Positions 8,614-18,248 are shown, counted from the stretch's first letter. The stretch is 40,604 nt of DNA from Roseburia hominis (GCA_021771815.1 JAETOE010000032.1:1-40604), one strand, 5' to 3'. Made by a program: numbers and translations. Notes: generated by a model from the sequence alone, not told the origin.

Positions 8614-9942
8614 TCACGCGCCCGGCTTCCTCTTAAATTTCGCAATAAAGAATCCGTCGCCGGACTCTTCTTCCGGAAACATCTGCCGCATCACATCCAG
8701 TTCATACTCGGGATGCTTTGCCGCAAACCACGCGGCATTGTCCTCGTTCTCCGCCCGATTGACCGTACAGGTCGAATAAATAAGCGTGCCGCCCGGCTTC
8801 ACATATCCGCACACCGCGGACAGAATCTGACGCTGAAGCGCGGCAAGCGCCTCACAGTCAGCCGCACCCGTCCGGTACTTGATATCCGTCTTCCGGCGCA
8901 GAACGCCAAGTCCCGAGCACGGCAGATCGGCGATCACCACATCTGCCGATTCGGCCGACGCCGCATCGTACACCGTCGCATCCAGGCACTCGGCGGTGAT
9001 ATTATCCAACCCGCAGCGCGCGATATTTTCTTCGATGAGCGCGACCTTCTGCGCGCTTATGTCGCGCGCGACGACCTTTCCCGTGCCGCCTAACTTCTCC
9101 GCCAGATGAATGCTCTTGCCGCCCGGCGCTGCACAGACATCAAGACAAATGTCTCCCGGCTTTGGCGCGGCATACTCGGCTACCAGCATAGAACTCACGT
9201 CCTGCACATAGAACAAGCCTTCCCGGAAACAAGAAAGCCCATTCAGGTAATCAAAACCCGAAATGACAAACGCATAGGAAAGCCCCGGATACCGCTCCTC
9301 ATCGAGCGGCTCTGCGCTGACGCCCTCCGCAGCCAGCCGTTCCATAAGCGCCTCCGGCGTAATCCGGCTTAGATTCGTCCGAACCGTAAGCGGCGCACCA
9401 GCGAGCGACGCGCCAAGAATCTCCTTCGTGCGCTCGCTCCCGTAATCCGAAAGCCACCGCTCCACGATCCATTCCGGCATGGAATAGCGCACCGACAGCG
9501 CCCTCACCGGCTCTTTCTCCTCATCCGGGTATGTAACCGTGGTAAGACCGCGGCTGATGCTTCGCAGCACGCCGTTCACAAAGCCGCCAAGCTGCGCGAA
9601 CCCTTTGCGCTTCGCGAGCTTTACCGCCTCGTTGCACGCGGCGGACGCGGGAACCGCATCCATGTATTTAAGCTGGTATACGCCCATCCTTAAGATTTCG
9701 CGGATCACCGGCTTTAATTTCTTCGTTTTTACCTTGGAAAACTGATCTATGATATAATCCAGCTCAATCCTGCGCTGAATCGTTCCCTCTGCCACCCTGG
9801 TGATAAAAGCGCGTTCACGCTTGTCGAGGTATTGGTACTTCTCCAACACAGAGCGGATCACAAGGTGGCTGTAGCTTTTCTCCGCTTCCACCTCCAAAAG
9901 AATTCCAAGAATCAGTTCCCTTGTATTTACGGAATCAGTCAT
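8614..9942 (-). CDS. rsmB: 16S rRNA (cytosine-967-C5)-methyltransferase RsmB
   Basis: Methylates C967 of 16S rRNA. The N-terminal ~140 residues form a NusB-like RNA-binding domain; the rest is a Rossmann methyltransferase with DVCAAPGGKS (SAM binding), DLPCSGLG (motif IV with Pro-Cys) and STCTVNRAENED (catalytic Cys). The 442-residue start at ATG 9942 (MTDSVNTREL) is chosen because it fits the family and has GGAGG about 12 bases upstream. The longer open frame to 10062 overlaps the peptidase gene and looks non-native. It overlaps the end of the upstream zinc peptidase gene by 8 bases. Confidence 0.93.
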   Translation of the reverse strand: MTDSVNTRELILGILLEVEAEKSYSHLVIRSVLEKYQYLDKRERAFITRVAEGTIQRRIELDYIIDQFSKVKTKKLKPVIREILRMGVYQLKYMDAVPASAACNEAVKLAKRKGFAQLGGFVNGVLRSISRGLTTVTYPDEEKEPVRALSVRYSMPEWIVERWLSDYGSERTKEILGASLAGAPLTVRTNLSRITPEALMERLAAEGVSAEPLDEERYPGLSYAFVISGFDYLNGLSCFREGLFYVQDVSSMLVAEYAAPKPGDICLDVCAAPGGKSIHLAEKLGGTGKVVARDISAQKVALIEENIARCGLDNITAECLDATVYDAASAESADVVIADLPCSGLGVLRRKTDIKYRTGAADCEALAALQRQILSAVCGYVKPGGTLIYSTCTVNRAENEDNAAWFAAKHPEYELDVMRQMFPEEESGDGFFIAKFKRKPGA

Positions 9943-10651
9943 CTCTGTTTCTTCCTCCAAACAGCAGCACCAGACGAAGAAGCTGTAAAATCGCTGACGC
10001 CGCGCTCGCAACGTAGGTGAGCGCCGCCGCCTTGAGCACCTTTCTCGTGTATGGCAATTCACTGTCGCTTAAGATTCCCTGCTCGCCTAAGATGCGCAGT
10101 GCACGGCTTGACGCGTTGAACTCCACCGGAAGCGTCACAAGCTGAAACAGCACTGCAAACGAGAAGCATATAATTCCAAGGTCTATGAAAAATGTCCCGG
10201 TATTCCTCGTGAAGAGCAAGCCGATCAGGATGAGCGGCCATGCCAGCGTTGAGCCGATATTGGCGACCGGAACGATCGCCGAGCGAAGGGTGAGCGGCAC
10301 ATACCCCTGCTGATGCTGAATCGCATGACCACACTCATGCGCCGCGACGCCTACCGCCGCCACCGAAGTACTTGCGTACACGCTATCCGACAGATTCAGC
10401 GTCTTCTTCGACGGATTGTAGTGGTCGGTCAGATCCCCCGAAATATGTTGGATCGTAACGTCATAAATGCCCGCCGAGCGCAGAATCCGTTCTGCCGCCT
10501 GTGCTCCGGTCATTCCCGACATACTGCGGTAGGACGAATATTTATTGTAAGTAGATTTCACCCGTGCAGATGCAATCAGACAGATCGCCGCCCCGATGAT
10601 GACCAGAATATAGGTCGGATCAAAGCCCCAATAATAATACGAATATGGCAT
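9935..10651 (-). CDS. Membrane zinc metallopeptidase (YugP type)
   Basis: Predicted membrane-bound zinc protease of the neutral zinc metallopeptidase family (Zn_peptidase_2). One membrane helix near residues 14-32 is followed by a soluble segment and HECGH (HExxH, metal ligands and catalytic Glu) near 105. Two more helices follow around 125-175, then a conserved VEFNASSRAL stretch carrying the likely third ligand, and a C-terminal helix. About 238 residues, as in relatives. Two ATG codons compete (10660 and 10651); the inner one has better spacing from AAAGG. The substrate is unknown. This gene often sits between fmt and rsmB in Lachnospiraceae. Confidence 0.85.
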   Translation of the reverse strand: MPYSYYYWGFDPTYILVIIGAAICLIASARVKSTYNKYSSYRSMSGMTGAQAAERILRSAGIYDVTIQHISGDLTDHYNPSKKTLNLSDSVYASTSVAAVGVAAHECGHAIQHQQGYVPLTLRSAIVPVANIGSTLAWPLILIGLLFTRNTGTFFIDLGIICFSFAVLFQLVTLPVEFNASSRALRILGEQGILSDSELPYTRKVLKAAALTYVASAASAILQLLRLVLLFGGRNRDD

Positions 10652-10695
10652 ATTCCTCATCCTTTCTCATGTATAAAACAGACCAAACGCCCACG

Positions 10696-11631
10696 TCAGC
10701 CGCGCTTAAAATATGTGCCCTCTTTCACCTCATAACCGTTCAAAAACGCTTCCACGGGCATCCGTTTCTTTCCCTCGAGCTGCACTTCTAAAAGCGAGAG
10801 CGTTCCCTCTCCCGTCTGCACCAGAATCCGGTTCTTCTCGACTTTCACAATACACCCCGGCGCATCACCGAAATTCGCAGGTATCACCTGTGCCTTCCAG
10901 ATCTTAAGCGTCCGATCGTCCAGTCTCGTATACGCGCTCGGCCACGGGTCAAGTCCGCGGATCAGACACTCGATGCTCTTTGCATCCTTCGACCAGTCGA
11001 TGCTTCCAAGTTCCTTATAAATCTTTTTCGTGTGCGTTGCCATGGACTCATCCTGCGGCGTGTAGACTGCCGTTCCCGCCTCGATTGCCTCCATCGTCTT
11101 CACACAAAGCTTTGCGCCCGTCTTAGAAAGGCGGTCAAACAGACTTCCGCCCGTCTCATCCTCCCGGATAATGACCTCCTGCTTCATAATCATATCGCCG
11201 GTATCGATCCCTTCCGCCATACGCTGCGTCGTAACGCCCGTCACAGTGTCCCCGTTAATGATCGCCCACTGGATCGGCGCAGCCCCGCGATACTTCGGAA
11301 GCAGGGATGCGTGCACATTGACGCATCCAAAGCGCGGCATATCTAATATCGCTTTCGGTATAATCTGCCCAAAAGCTTCGACAATTATGATATCCGGCTC
11401 ATATCCGCGCAGATATTCGACGCAGGACTCCTCTCTGACACGCTCCGGCTGGTACACCTCGATGCCGTGCGCAAGCGCGCACGCCTTGACCGGTGTGTAT
11501 TTGAGCGCTTTGCTTCTTCCCACCGCCTTATCCGGCTGTGAAACGACAAGCACGACCTCGTGTCCCGCCTTAATGATTTCCTCTAACGTTGCCACCGCGA
11601 AATCCGGTGTTCCCATGAATATGACTCTCAT
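10696..11631 (-). CDS. fmt: Methionyl-tRNA formyltransferase
   Basis: Formylates Met-tRNA(fMet) with 10-formyl-tetrahydrofolate, needed for bacterial initiation. N-terminal formyltransferase domain with FMGTPDFA, the catalytic NVHASLLPKYRGAAPI stretch (Asn and His) near 107-122 and GIDTGDM with the catalytic Asp near 142. The C-terminal ~100 residues form the OB-like tRNA-binding domain. Length 311 is standard. Start ATG 11631 lies behind GGCAGGAGG. Next to def, the enzyme that later removes the formyl group. Confidence 0.95.
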   Translation of the reverse strand: MRVIFMGTPDFAVATLEEIIKAGHEVVLVVSQPDKAVGRSKALKYTPVKACALAHGIEVYQPERVREESCVEYLRGYEPDIIIVEAFGQIIPKAILDMPRFGCVNVHASLLPKYRGAAPIQWAIINGDTVTGVTTQRMAEGIDTGDMIMKQEVIIREDETGGSLFDRLSKTGAKLCVKTMEAIEAGTAVYTPQDESMATHTKKIYKELGSIDWSKDAKSIECLIRGLDPWPSAYTRLDDRTLKIWKAQVIPANFGDAPGCIVKVEKNRILVQTGEGTLSLLEVQLEGKKRMPVEAFLNGYEVKEGTYFKRG

Positions 11632-11663
11632 GTTAATCCTCCTGCCGGAATCTGTTCTCCGGT

Positions 11664-12140
11664 CTAGTCTTCGTCCTCCTCATATGTCACCTCGCGCAGA
11701 GGCCCGACGACCTTCTCGGTGTACATATGTCCGTCCAGATGATCCAGCTCATGACAGATGGCGCGCGCCAAAAGCTCTGTTCCCTCGATCTCGTACTCTT
11801 CCATATTCAGATCGAACGCCCTCGCCTTGACATAGTTCGGTCTTGTCACTGTTCCTGCTTTGCCCGGCAGGCTAAGACATCCCTCGTCCCCTGTCTGCTC
11901 GCCCGAAGCCTCTAAGATGACCGGATTGATCATAACGATCGGTCCCTCGCCGACGTCGATGACAACGATGCGCTTTAAGATGCCGACCTGTGGTCCGGCG
12001 AGTCCGACGCCGTTCGCCTCGTACATCGTGTCGAGCATATCCTCCGCAAGTTCTTTGATCTTCGGAGTCATCTCCGCAATCGGTCTGCAGTTTTTGGTCA
12101 ACACAGGATCGCCCTGTATTCTGATTGTCCTAAGTGCCAT
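11664..12140 (-). CDS. def: Peptide deformylase
   Basis: Metalloenzyme removing the formyl group from new proteins. All three signatures are present: GVGLAGPQVG, EGCLSLP (metal-binding Cys) and HELDHLDG (two His ligands and the catalytic Glu). At 158 residues it is the short bacterial type. ATG 12140 (MALRTIRIQG) is preferred because GGAGGAAATT precedes it; the ATG 12 bases upstream contains that same site. Lies between priA and fmt. Confidence 0.95.
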   Translation of the reverse strand: MALRTIRIQGDPVLTKNCRPIAEMTPKIKELAEDMLDTMYEANGVGLAGPQVGILKRIVVIDVGEGPIVMINPVILEASGEQTGDEGCLSLPGKAGTVTRPNYVKARAFDLNMEEYEIEGTELLARAICHELDHLDGHMYTEKVVGPLREVTYEEDED

Positions 12141-12158
12141 AATTTCCTCCATTCTGCG

Positions 12159-14396
12159 TTAAAAGCCGTTTACCGGATTAAAGTCGAACTGAACCGTCAC
12201 ATCCTTATAATCCCGATTGTCTCTCGCAAACGCTTCCGCTATATCTTTTATCTCCACCAAAGTGTCATAATTTTTCGCTTTCAAATAAATGACTTTCTTA
12301 TAGATATCATTTACTTTTGCAACCGCGGCGTCCGCAGGTCCGATGATATACAATTTTTCCTCCGGCTGCGCCGCCTGATAAGCATCCGCCTGCCGCTTAA
12401 GCTGCTCTGCCGCATACTGCGCCGCTTCCCCGGATCTGGATGCGCACAGGATAACGAGCATGTTCCACACCGGCGGATAAAGCATCATCTTCCGGTATGC
12501 AATCTCCTTCTCGTAAAACGCCTCATAGTCCTGTTCCTTCGCCGTCACGATGCCATAATGCTCCGGGTCGTAGGTCTGGATAACGACCGCCCCGGGCTTT
12601 ACGCCCCTGCCCGCTCTTCCCGCCGCCTGTGTAAGAAGCTGAAAAGTGCGCTCCGCGGCGCGGTAATCGCTCACATGCAGTGAAAGATCCGCCGCAAGGA
12701 CGCCCACCAGCGTCACATTCGGGAAATCATGTCCCTTGACGATCATCTGCGTGCCGATTAAGATATCCGCCTTTTGATTTGCAAACGCAGATAAAATCTG
12801 CTCGTAACTCTCCCTGCTCCTTGTCGTGTCCATGTCCATACGCAGAATCCCTGCGTCCGGGAATCTCGCCTTCACAAGCATCTCGATCTTCTCCGTCCCC
12901 GCCTTAAAACCGCTGATGTACTTCGAACCGCAGGACGGACATACAGAAGGCGCCGCCTCGGAATAGCCGCAGTAATGGCAAACCATCCGTCCGTTTCCGT
13001 GCTGGCTTAAAGAAACATCGCAATGCGGACATTTTATCACATGTCCGCACGCTCTGCAAGAGACAAAGCCCGCCATGCCGCGGCGGTTCAAAAACAGCAT
13101 CGTCTGTTCGCCCCGCCTCAAACGGTCCTCCATCAAAGCGTCCAGCCGTCCGCTCAAGATCGAACGGTTTCCCATCCTAAGCTCCTCCCTTAAGTCCACG
13201 ACCTCACAGACCGGAAGCTCCCGCTCCCCAACGCGGCGGTCAAGCGTCAGCAGACGGTACTCGCCGTTCTTCGCCTTATAGCAGCTGTCAACGGACGGCG
13301 TTGCAGAGCCGAGAACAACGCTCGCACCGAGCATCTTCGCCCGTGCGATCGCGGTCTCCCGCGCATGATAACGCGGGACCGTCTCGCTTTTGTAGGATGG
13401 TTCATGTTCCTCATCTATAATGATGATACCAAGATTCAAAAACGGAGTGAACACCGCAGAACGCGGTCCGATCATAATGTCGATCTCACCGTTTTTCGCC
13501 CGCAGGAACTGGTCGTACCGCTCGCCGGGCGTCATCCGGGAATTTAAGATAGAGACACGATCACCGAAACGGTTATAAAAGCGCATCACCGTCTGATACG
13601 TCAGCGCGATCTCAGGAATCAGAACGATCGCCTGCTTTCCCTCATCTCTTATCCTCGCGATCAGTTCCATATATACTTCCGTCTTTCCGCTGCCTGTCAC
13701 ACCCTTTAACAGATATGTGCCGCGGACGCCCGCCTCATAGTCCATGAGCACCTCATCGATCACGCGCTGCTGCTCTTCGTTTGGCGTGAGCGTGTATGCC
13801 GCTCTGGTAAGATGCCCGATCGGGTTGCGGTACACCGTCTCGCTGACGATCTTTACGACCCCCGCTTCCTCCATCGCGCGAATCACGCTGCCGGACACGT
13901 TCAGCTTTCCCGTGATGATATCCCAGTCCATCTCCTGTTGTCCGATCAGCTCCCGAAGCAGTCTCGCGCGCGCAGTATTATGCTTTCTCTCGTACTCTCC
14001 AAGCTGGTTCTTCGCCTCCATCGGGTGAAGCGCAAGGCGCACGCGCTTATGCAGAACGGCTTTCTTCTTTTCCCTGACCGGAATCACAGTCTTTAGCGCC
14101 TGATTCATCGTGCCGCCGTAATTTTGCCGCAAAAATGCCGCAAGCGCGATCAGATGGGATTCGATCGGGACCCCGTTCTCTGCGATCCCTGCAATCTCCT
14201 TAATCTTTGATTCATCGTAGGACGCCTCGTCGGACAGTTCCACCACATACCCCGTAATCCGGCGGTTTCCAAAGGGAATATAGACCTGCATTCCGACGTC
14301 AATGCGCTCCCGCAGGTACGGCGGAATACGGTAGTCAAAGGTCTTATCTAGTTTTTCATGGGAAATATCCACAATAATCTTCGCGTATTCTGCCAT
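12159..14396 (-). CDS. priA: Primosomal replication protein N' (PriA helicase)
   Basis: 3'-to-5' DNA helicase that reloads the replisome at stalled forks. The N-terminal DNA-binding domain (about 1-200) is followed by a helicase core with Walker A GVTGSGKT and Walker B DEEH. A paired zinc-binding insertion has eight Cys (CRACGH, CPHC, CHYC, CPSC), and helicase domain 2 includes QAAGRAGRG. The product is about 745 residues from ATG 14396 (MAEYAKIIVD), which has GGAG upstream. The longer frame to 14525 runs into the murE coding end and is rejected. Confidence 0.95.
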   Translation of the reverse strand: MAEYAKIIVDISHEKLDKTFDYRIPPYLRERIDVGMQVYIPFGNRRITGYVVELSDEASYDESKIKEIAGIAENGVPIESHLIALAAFLRQNYGGTMNQALKTVIPVREKKKAVLHKRVRLALHPMEAKNQLGEYERKHNTARARLLRELIGQQEMDWDIITGKLNVSGSVIRAMEEAGVVKIVSETVYRNPIGHLTRAAYTLTPNEEQQRVIDEVLMDYEAGVRGTYLLKGVTGSGKTEVYMELIARIRDEGKQAIVLIPEIALTYQTVMRFYNRFGDRVSILNSRMTPGERYDQFLRAKNGEIDIMIGPRSAVFTPFLNLGIIIIDEEHEPSYKSETVPRYHARETAIARAKMLGASVVLGSATPSVDSCYKAKNGEYRLLTLDRRVGERELPVCEVVDLREELRMGNRSILSGRLDALMEDRLRRGEQTMLFLNRRGMAGFVSCRACGHVIKCPHCDVSLSQHGNGRMVCHYCGYSEAAPSVCPSCGSKYISGFKAGTEKIEMLVKARFPDAGILRMDMDTTRSRESYEQILSAFANQKADILIGTQMIVKGHDFPNVTLVGVLAADLSLHVSDYRAAERTFQLLTQAAGRAGRGVKPGAVVIQTYDPEHYGIVTAKEQDYEAFYEKEIAYRKMMLYPPVWNMLVILCASRSGEAAQYAAEQLKRQADAYQAAQPEEKLYIIGPADAAVAKVNDIYKKVIYLKAKNYDTLVEIKDIAEAFARDNRDYKDVTVQFDFNPVNGF

Positions 14397-14454
14397 TTTG
14401 TCTCCATTTCTGCTTCCCATCCGGCGCGCCGGATCACGCTTCAACTGTACCTTC

Positions 14455-16017
14455 TTACGTCTCGTCTGCCCTGCTCTTTCCTTTGGCGCCGCAGGCTTTC
14501 CGGTATGCATCCTCCACAAGCTCATATTCGCTCATCGGATACCGGACGCCGCGTATCTCCTGATAACCCTCGTGCCCTTTTCCGGCGAGCACGAGAATGT
14601 CTCCTTCTTTCGCCTGCGCCACCGCGTAGCTTACCGCCTCGCTCCGGTCGGCGATCCGCACATACGCGCCTCCGGTCGCGCGGATTCCCGCTTCAATGTC
14701 GTCCAAAATCGTCTCCGGCTCCTCCCATCTGGGATTGTCGGAGGTGATAATCGAAAGATCCGCCAGATGGCCCGCCGTCTCTCCCATTTTGCTGCGGCGC
14801 AGCACAGAACGGTTCCCACCGCAGCCGAAAATCACGATCAGCCTGCGCGGTGCAAACGTCCGAAGCATCTCCAGGAGATTCTTAAGGCTCATCTCGTTGT
14901 GCGCGTAGTCGAGCAGCAGCACATAATGGCAGGAGGGACTTATATTCTCGCATCTTCCCGGAATCTGTGCCTTATACAACGCCTGCTGTATCTGCTCCAT
15001 CGTCACGCCAAGATGACGCGCCGCCGCGGACGCCGCCAGCGCATTATATACGTTGAACACGCCCGGAAGCTGCATACGCACCGGAAACTGTCCGCCTCCT
15101 ACGCACATTTTAAAGCTTCCGAACAGTCTGCCGCTCTCCATGGAGAACCGGATATTCCCTGCCGTAGATACTGCTGGATGTCTTACGGAAAAAGTCTCCA
15201 CCGCACAGGTATGTCCCTGTAAGATCCGTTCCGTATGGGGATCGTCGCGGTTCACGATTCCGATATCGCACTGCCGCATCAGACGGCTCTTGCAGAAAAG
15301 ATACTCCGCAAACGATGCATGTTCTCCCGGTCCGATATGATCAGGCTCAATATTTAAGAACATGCCGATCTTATAATGGATGCCGGACACCCGCTGCATT
15401 TTAAGTCCCTGTGAGGAAACCTCCATCACACAGACCGTGCAGCCGTTTGCGACCATATCCGCAAGATACTTCTGTATCTCGTACGCCTCAGGCGTCGTGT
15501 GCGTGGCGGGGCGCGTCTTTCTTCCGTCGTCGATACAGATCGTACCGATCATTCCCGTCTTATAACCCGCTTCTTTTAAAATCGCCGCCGTCAGATACGC
15601 CGTCGTGGTCTTTCCCTTTGTCCCGGTGATTCCGATCATGTATAGCTTTTCTGCCGGATGCCCGAAAAACGCCGCTGACAGCACGGCAAGCGCTTCCCTC
15701 GTATCCTCTGCCACAATCACCGTCGCATCCCAGTCTCTCAAAAGCTCCGAGATGCGGATGCCAAACTTCTCCGTGTACAAAAGGATGTCCCCCTCGACCC
15801 TGACCGTGCTCTCCGCCGACAGCACGACCGCCGCCGCGCCCCCGCGAAGCGCATCCATCAGATAGTCATGTCCATCCACATGCTGCCCTTCTAAGCAAAC
15901 AAATAGGGAGCCTTCCTTCACTTTTCCGGAATGATAACAGATGTCTGTAATCTCACGGTTCTGGCTTCCCTGCACATGTTCATATGTAAGCTGTGATAAT
16001 AATCTGTCTAACTGCAT
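14455..16017 (-). CDS. murE: MurE-type UDP-N-acetylmuramyl peptide ligase
   Basis: Mur ligase family member, expected to add the third amino acid to UDP-MurNAc-L-Ala-D-Glu with ATP in peptidoglycan synthesis. Three domains are visible: N-terminal UDP-binding (1-115), central ATPase with GTKGKTTT and HTTPEA, and a C-terminal domain with SDNPRWEEP, whose DNPR motif marks ligases using meso-diaminopimelate. Two stretches differ from textbook MurE. EPDHIGPGEH stands where canonical enzymes have a DHLDYHG-type motif, and DYAHNEMSL replaces DYAHTPDSL. It may be a paralogue and not the main MurE. First gene of the operon, with a consensus promoter just upstream. Confidence 0.85.
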   Translation of the reverse strand: MQLDRLLSQLTYEHVQGSQNREITDICYHSGKVKEGSLFVCLEGQHVDGHDYLMDALRGGAAAVVLSAESTVRVEGDILLYTEKFGIRISELLRDWDATVIVAEDTREALAVLSAAFFGHPAEKLYMIGITGTKGKTTTAYLTAAILKEAGYKTGMIGTICIDDGRKTRPATHTTPEAYEIQKYLADMVANGCTVCVMEVSSQGLKMQRVSGIHYKIGMFLNIEPDHIGPGEHASFAEYLFCKSRLMRQCDIGIVNRDDPHTERILQGHTCAVETFSVRHPAVSTAGNIRFSMESGRLFGSFKMCVGGGQFPVRMQLPGVFNVYNALAASAAARHLGVTMEQIQQALYKAQIPGRCENISPSCHYVLLLDYAHNEMSLKNLLEMLRTFAPRRLIVIFGCGGNRSVLRRSKMGETAGHLADLSIITSDNPRWEEPETILDDIEAGIRATGGAYVRIADRSEAVSYAVAQAKEGDILVLAGKGHEGYQEIRGVRYPMSEYELVEDAYRKACGAKGKSRADET

Positions 16018-16046
16018 TCTGCTCCTTCGCCGAATACACTTTTTTT

Positions 16047-16075
16047 ATTATATGCCAGATTCTTTTGTTTTACAA
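16047..16075 (-). promoter_or_regulatory. Sigma-A promoter of the murE-thiN operon
   Basis: Minus-strand -35 TTGTAA (16075-16070), 17-base spacer and perfect -10 TATAAT (16052-16047), about 30 bases before the murE start. It is the only strong promoter I noticed for the 12-gene run. Confidence 0.75.
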
Positions 16076-16219
16076 GTTATCCCTATTTTTTTCATTTTTA
16101 TTTCAGAAAATGTATAACATTCTCTCCTTTGCGGAAAACTAAGCTGTAGAAAAAGCTTTGGCGAAAACAAGAAGCGGCACAGCCGCTGCGTGGATTTTAC
16201 AAAATGGAGGAAAGATGTG

Positions 16220-16636
16220 ATGGTAGGTCGTAACTTTTGTATCTGTGGTCTGACAGGCTGGTGTATGGAAATTCTGTTTACTTCGGCGGGCTGCCTGTTA
16301 AAACATGACAAGCGGATGATCGGGCAGACCTCCGTGTGGATGTTCCCCATCTACGGAATGGCTGCCTGCATCGGACCGGTCTACCGGAAAATCAGGAAGC
16401 TCCCCGCGCTCTTTCGCGGAGGCATCTATAGTATCGGTATCTTTTCTTTCGAATATCTAAGCGGTTCGGTTTTAAAAAAGCACCACCTGTGTCCCTGGGA
16501 CTACGGTGATGCCAAAACGAGCGTAGACGGTCTGATCCGGCTGGACTATGCCCCCTTCTGGATGGCTGCCGGGCTTCTGTTCGAACGCATCCTGCTATAC
16601 ATGGACGGTGACAAAAAGCCGCTTTCCAATGGCTGA
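16220..16636 (+). CDS. Small membrane protein of the CmpB/putative ABC-permease family
   Basis: A 139-residue protein with about three to four membrane segments. It has the hallmarks of the family labelled putative ABC transporter type IV (CmpB-like, DUF1113): GWCMEI in the first helix, WMFPIYG in the second, and the FSFEYLSG and HHLCPWDY stretches near the C-terminus. Function is unproven; the ABC label comes from database naming. The start is set at ATG 16220 because GGAGG lies 9 bases upstream; GTG 16217 is an equal alternative. It is transcribed alone, divergently from murE. Confidence 0.7.
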   Translation: MVGRNFCICGLTGWCMEILFTSAGCLLKHDKRMIGQTSVWMFPIYGMAACIGPVYRKIRKLPALFRGGIYSIGIFSFEYLSGSVLKKHHLCPWDYGDAKTSVDGLIRLDYAPFWMAAGLLFERILLYMDGDKKPLSNG

Positions 16637-16653
16637 TACCGCCGCAGCTGCCG

Positions 16654-16720
16654 CTGGAGGCTAATGCTGCCGCCATGCGCGAAAGCCGCCGCCATGCGCT
16701 GCGTGCCGCTAATCCTCCAG
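16654..16720. repeat. GC-rich inverted and direct repeats between convergent genes
   Basis: CTGGAGG (16654-16660) is complementary to CCTCCAG (16714-16720), and the 12-mer GCCGCCATGCGC occurs twice in the loop (16669-16680, 16688-16699). This could fold between the two convergent genes, but no T-run follows, so a terminator is not shown. Confidence 0.4.
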
Positions 16721-17113
16721 GCTATCCGCGTCTGCCCCGATATCCTGCATATTCAGGGTGCGCCGCTTGATTCTTGCCTCCTCGGACGCCTTTAACAGGT
16801 AGTTCTTGATCTCTCTTGCATGTTTGATGTGCACAAGCTTTAATTCCTTATCGGTGACGTCTCCGGTGTAGCAGGTGATCGTTCCAAGCCCGAACATGCG
16901 CTCTGGAAGCGTTGCCGTCAGCTTCACGTCCTGCACCTTGTACATATAGCAGTCGTTCTCCTCGACTTTTAAAAGTCCTTCGTCAATCGTAATCATATCC
17001 GCCGTAATCGCGTATTTGGTAAAGGTCCACGGTAAACCGAAGAACAGTAGTCGTCTGCGCTCTGCGTATTTTACCTCGTCTTCCGCCGTCTGGTTCTTCA
17101 TTTCTTCTGCCAT
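16709..17113 (-). CDS. PH domain-containing protein
   Basis: A 134-residue protein with a bacterial pleckstrin-homology (bPH, YdbT-like) core: FTKYAITADMITIDEGLL, then VQDVKLTATLPERMFGLGTI, a pattern seen in bPH2 domains. No membrane helix is predicted, unlike many YdbT relatives; LLFFGLPWTF is too short and polar at its ends. ATG 17113 follows GGGGGAG by 5 bases. The protein ends in an acidic tail (DIGADADSLED). Role unknown. Convergent with the CmpB-like gene and divergent from pyrB. Confidence 0.7.
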   Translation of the reverse strand: MAEEMKNQTAEDEVKYAERRRLLFFGLPWTFTKYAITADMITIDEGLLKVEENDCYMYKVQDVKLTATLPERMFGLGTITCYTGDVTDKELKLVHIKHAREIKNYLLKASEEARIKRRTLNMQDIGADADSLED

Positions 17114-17259
17114 AAATTCTCCCCCTTTCGAGCAGTTATGCCGCCGCATTCTTTCATCCGGCACCGTATCAGTAGTTTACTTCATTTTCACGCGTGTTGC
17201 AACAAAATATCAGAAAACATTCACTGGTTTTCCCGATTCGCGCGTAAATTTTTTTGCTC

Positions 17260-17288
17260 TTGAATTTGCCGGATGATTATTATATGAT
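17260..17288 (+). promoter_or_regulatory. Sigma-A promoter of pyrB-pyrI
   Basis: -35 TTGAAT (17260-17265), 17-base spacer, -10 TATGAT (17283-17288), 39 bases before the pyrB start. The short leader leaves no room for a PyrR-type attenuator. Confidence 0.65.
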
Positions 17289-17327
17289 GGTAAAAATGCC
17301 TATGGCTATACAATGAAGGAGGATTTT

Positions 17328-18248
17328 ATGCGTCATTTAATGAGCCCATTGGACTTCTCCGTCGATGAATTGGACAAGCTTCTTGATCTTGCCAATGATA
17401 TCGAGAAGAATCCCGCCAAGTATGCCCACGCATGCGAAGGGAAAAAGCTTGCGACCTGTTTTTACGAACCCAGTACACGAACCAGACTTAGTTTTGAAGC
17501 TGCCATGTTAAATCTTGGCGGTTCTGTTTTAGGTTTTTCCAGTGCGGATTCGAGTTCCGCTGCGAAAGGCGAAAGCGTATCCGATACAATTCGTATTATT
17601 TCCTGTTATGCAGATATATGTGCAATGCGTCATCCAAAGGAAGGTGCACCTCTTGTAGCCTCCCAGAAATCCCTGATTCCAGTTATCAACGCCGGTGACG
17701 GCGGTCATCAACATCCTACCCAGACATTGACCGATCTTCTTACCATCCGTTCCTTAAAAGGGCAGCTCGGCAATCTGACGATCGGGCTGTGCGGAGATTT
17801 AAAGTTCGGACGCACCGTGCACTCCCTCATCAACGCTCTCATCCGCTACCCGGGCATCCGTTTCGTTCTGATTTCCCCGGAAGAACTTCGGATTCCGAGC
17901 TATATCCGTGAAGAAGTCCTCACGGCAAACGGCATTCCTTTCACCGAGGTAGAACGTTTGGAGGACGCTATGCCAAAGCTTGATATCCTCTACATGACCC
18001 GCGTACAGAAGGAGCGTTTCTTCAACGAAGAGGATTATGTGCGCCTGAAAAATTATTACATTCTGACGAAATCCAAAATGGAACTGGCAAAGAAGGATAT
18101 GCTTGTACTCCACCCGCTTCCGAGAGTCAACGAAATTTCTGTCGAGGTGGACGACGACCCGAGAGCAGCTTATTTCCGTCAGGCGCAGTATGGCGTCTAT
18201 GTGCGCATGGCGCTGATTCTGACGCTGCTCGGCATCGAAGTCAACTAA
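17328..18248 (+). CDS. pyrB: Aspartate carbamoyltransferase catalytic subunit
   Basis: Condenses carbamoyl phosphate with L-aspartate, the committed step of pyrimidine synthesis. Motifs: [13 protein letters not shown] (carbamoyl phosphate binding) near 45-57, HPTQTLTDL near 128-136 and HPLPRVNEI near 260. 306 residues, typical. ATG 17328 is chosen because GGAGG lies 5 bases upstream; an in-frame ATG at 17313 precedes that site. Followed by pyrI after 55 bases, so the enzyme should be the allosteric PyrB6-PyrI6 type. Confidence 0.95.
   Translation: MRHLMSPLDFSVDELDKLLDLANDIEKNPAKYAHACEGKKLATCFYEPSTRTRLSFEAAMLNLGGSVLGFSSADSSSAAKGESVSDTIRIISCYADICAMRHPKEGAPLVASQKSLIPVINAGDGGHQHPTQTLTDLLTIRSLKGQLGNLTIGLCGDLKFGRTVHSLINALIRYPGIRFVLISPEELRIPSYIREEVLTANGIPFTEVERLEDAMPKLDILYMTRVQKERFFNEEDYVRLKNYYILTKSKMELAKKDMLVLHPLPRVNEISVEVDDDPRAAYFRQAQYGVYVRMALILTLLGIEVN

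Noticed and set aside
9943-10062. 40-residue N-terminal extension of RsmB
   Set aside because: Arg-rich translation of the upstream peptidase gene; the family starts at MTDSVNTREL.
14398-15222. 274-residue plus-strand open frame
   Set aside because: Antisense to murE with no recognisable domain or ribosome binding site.
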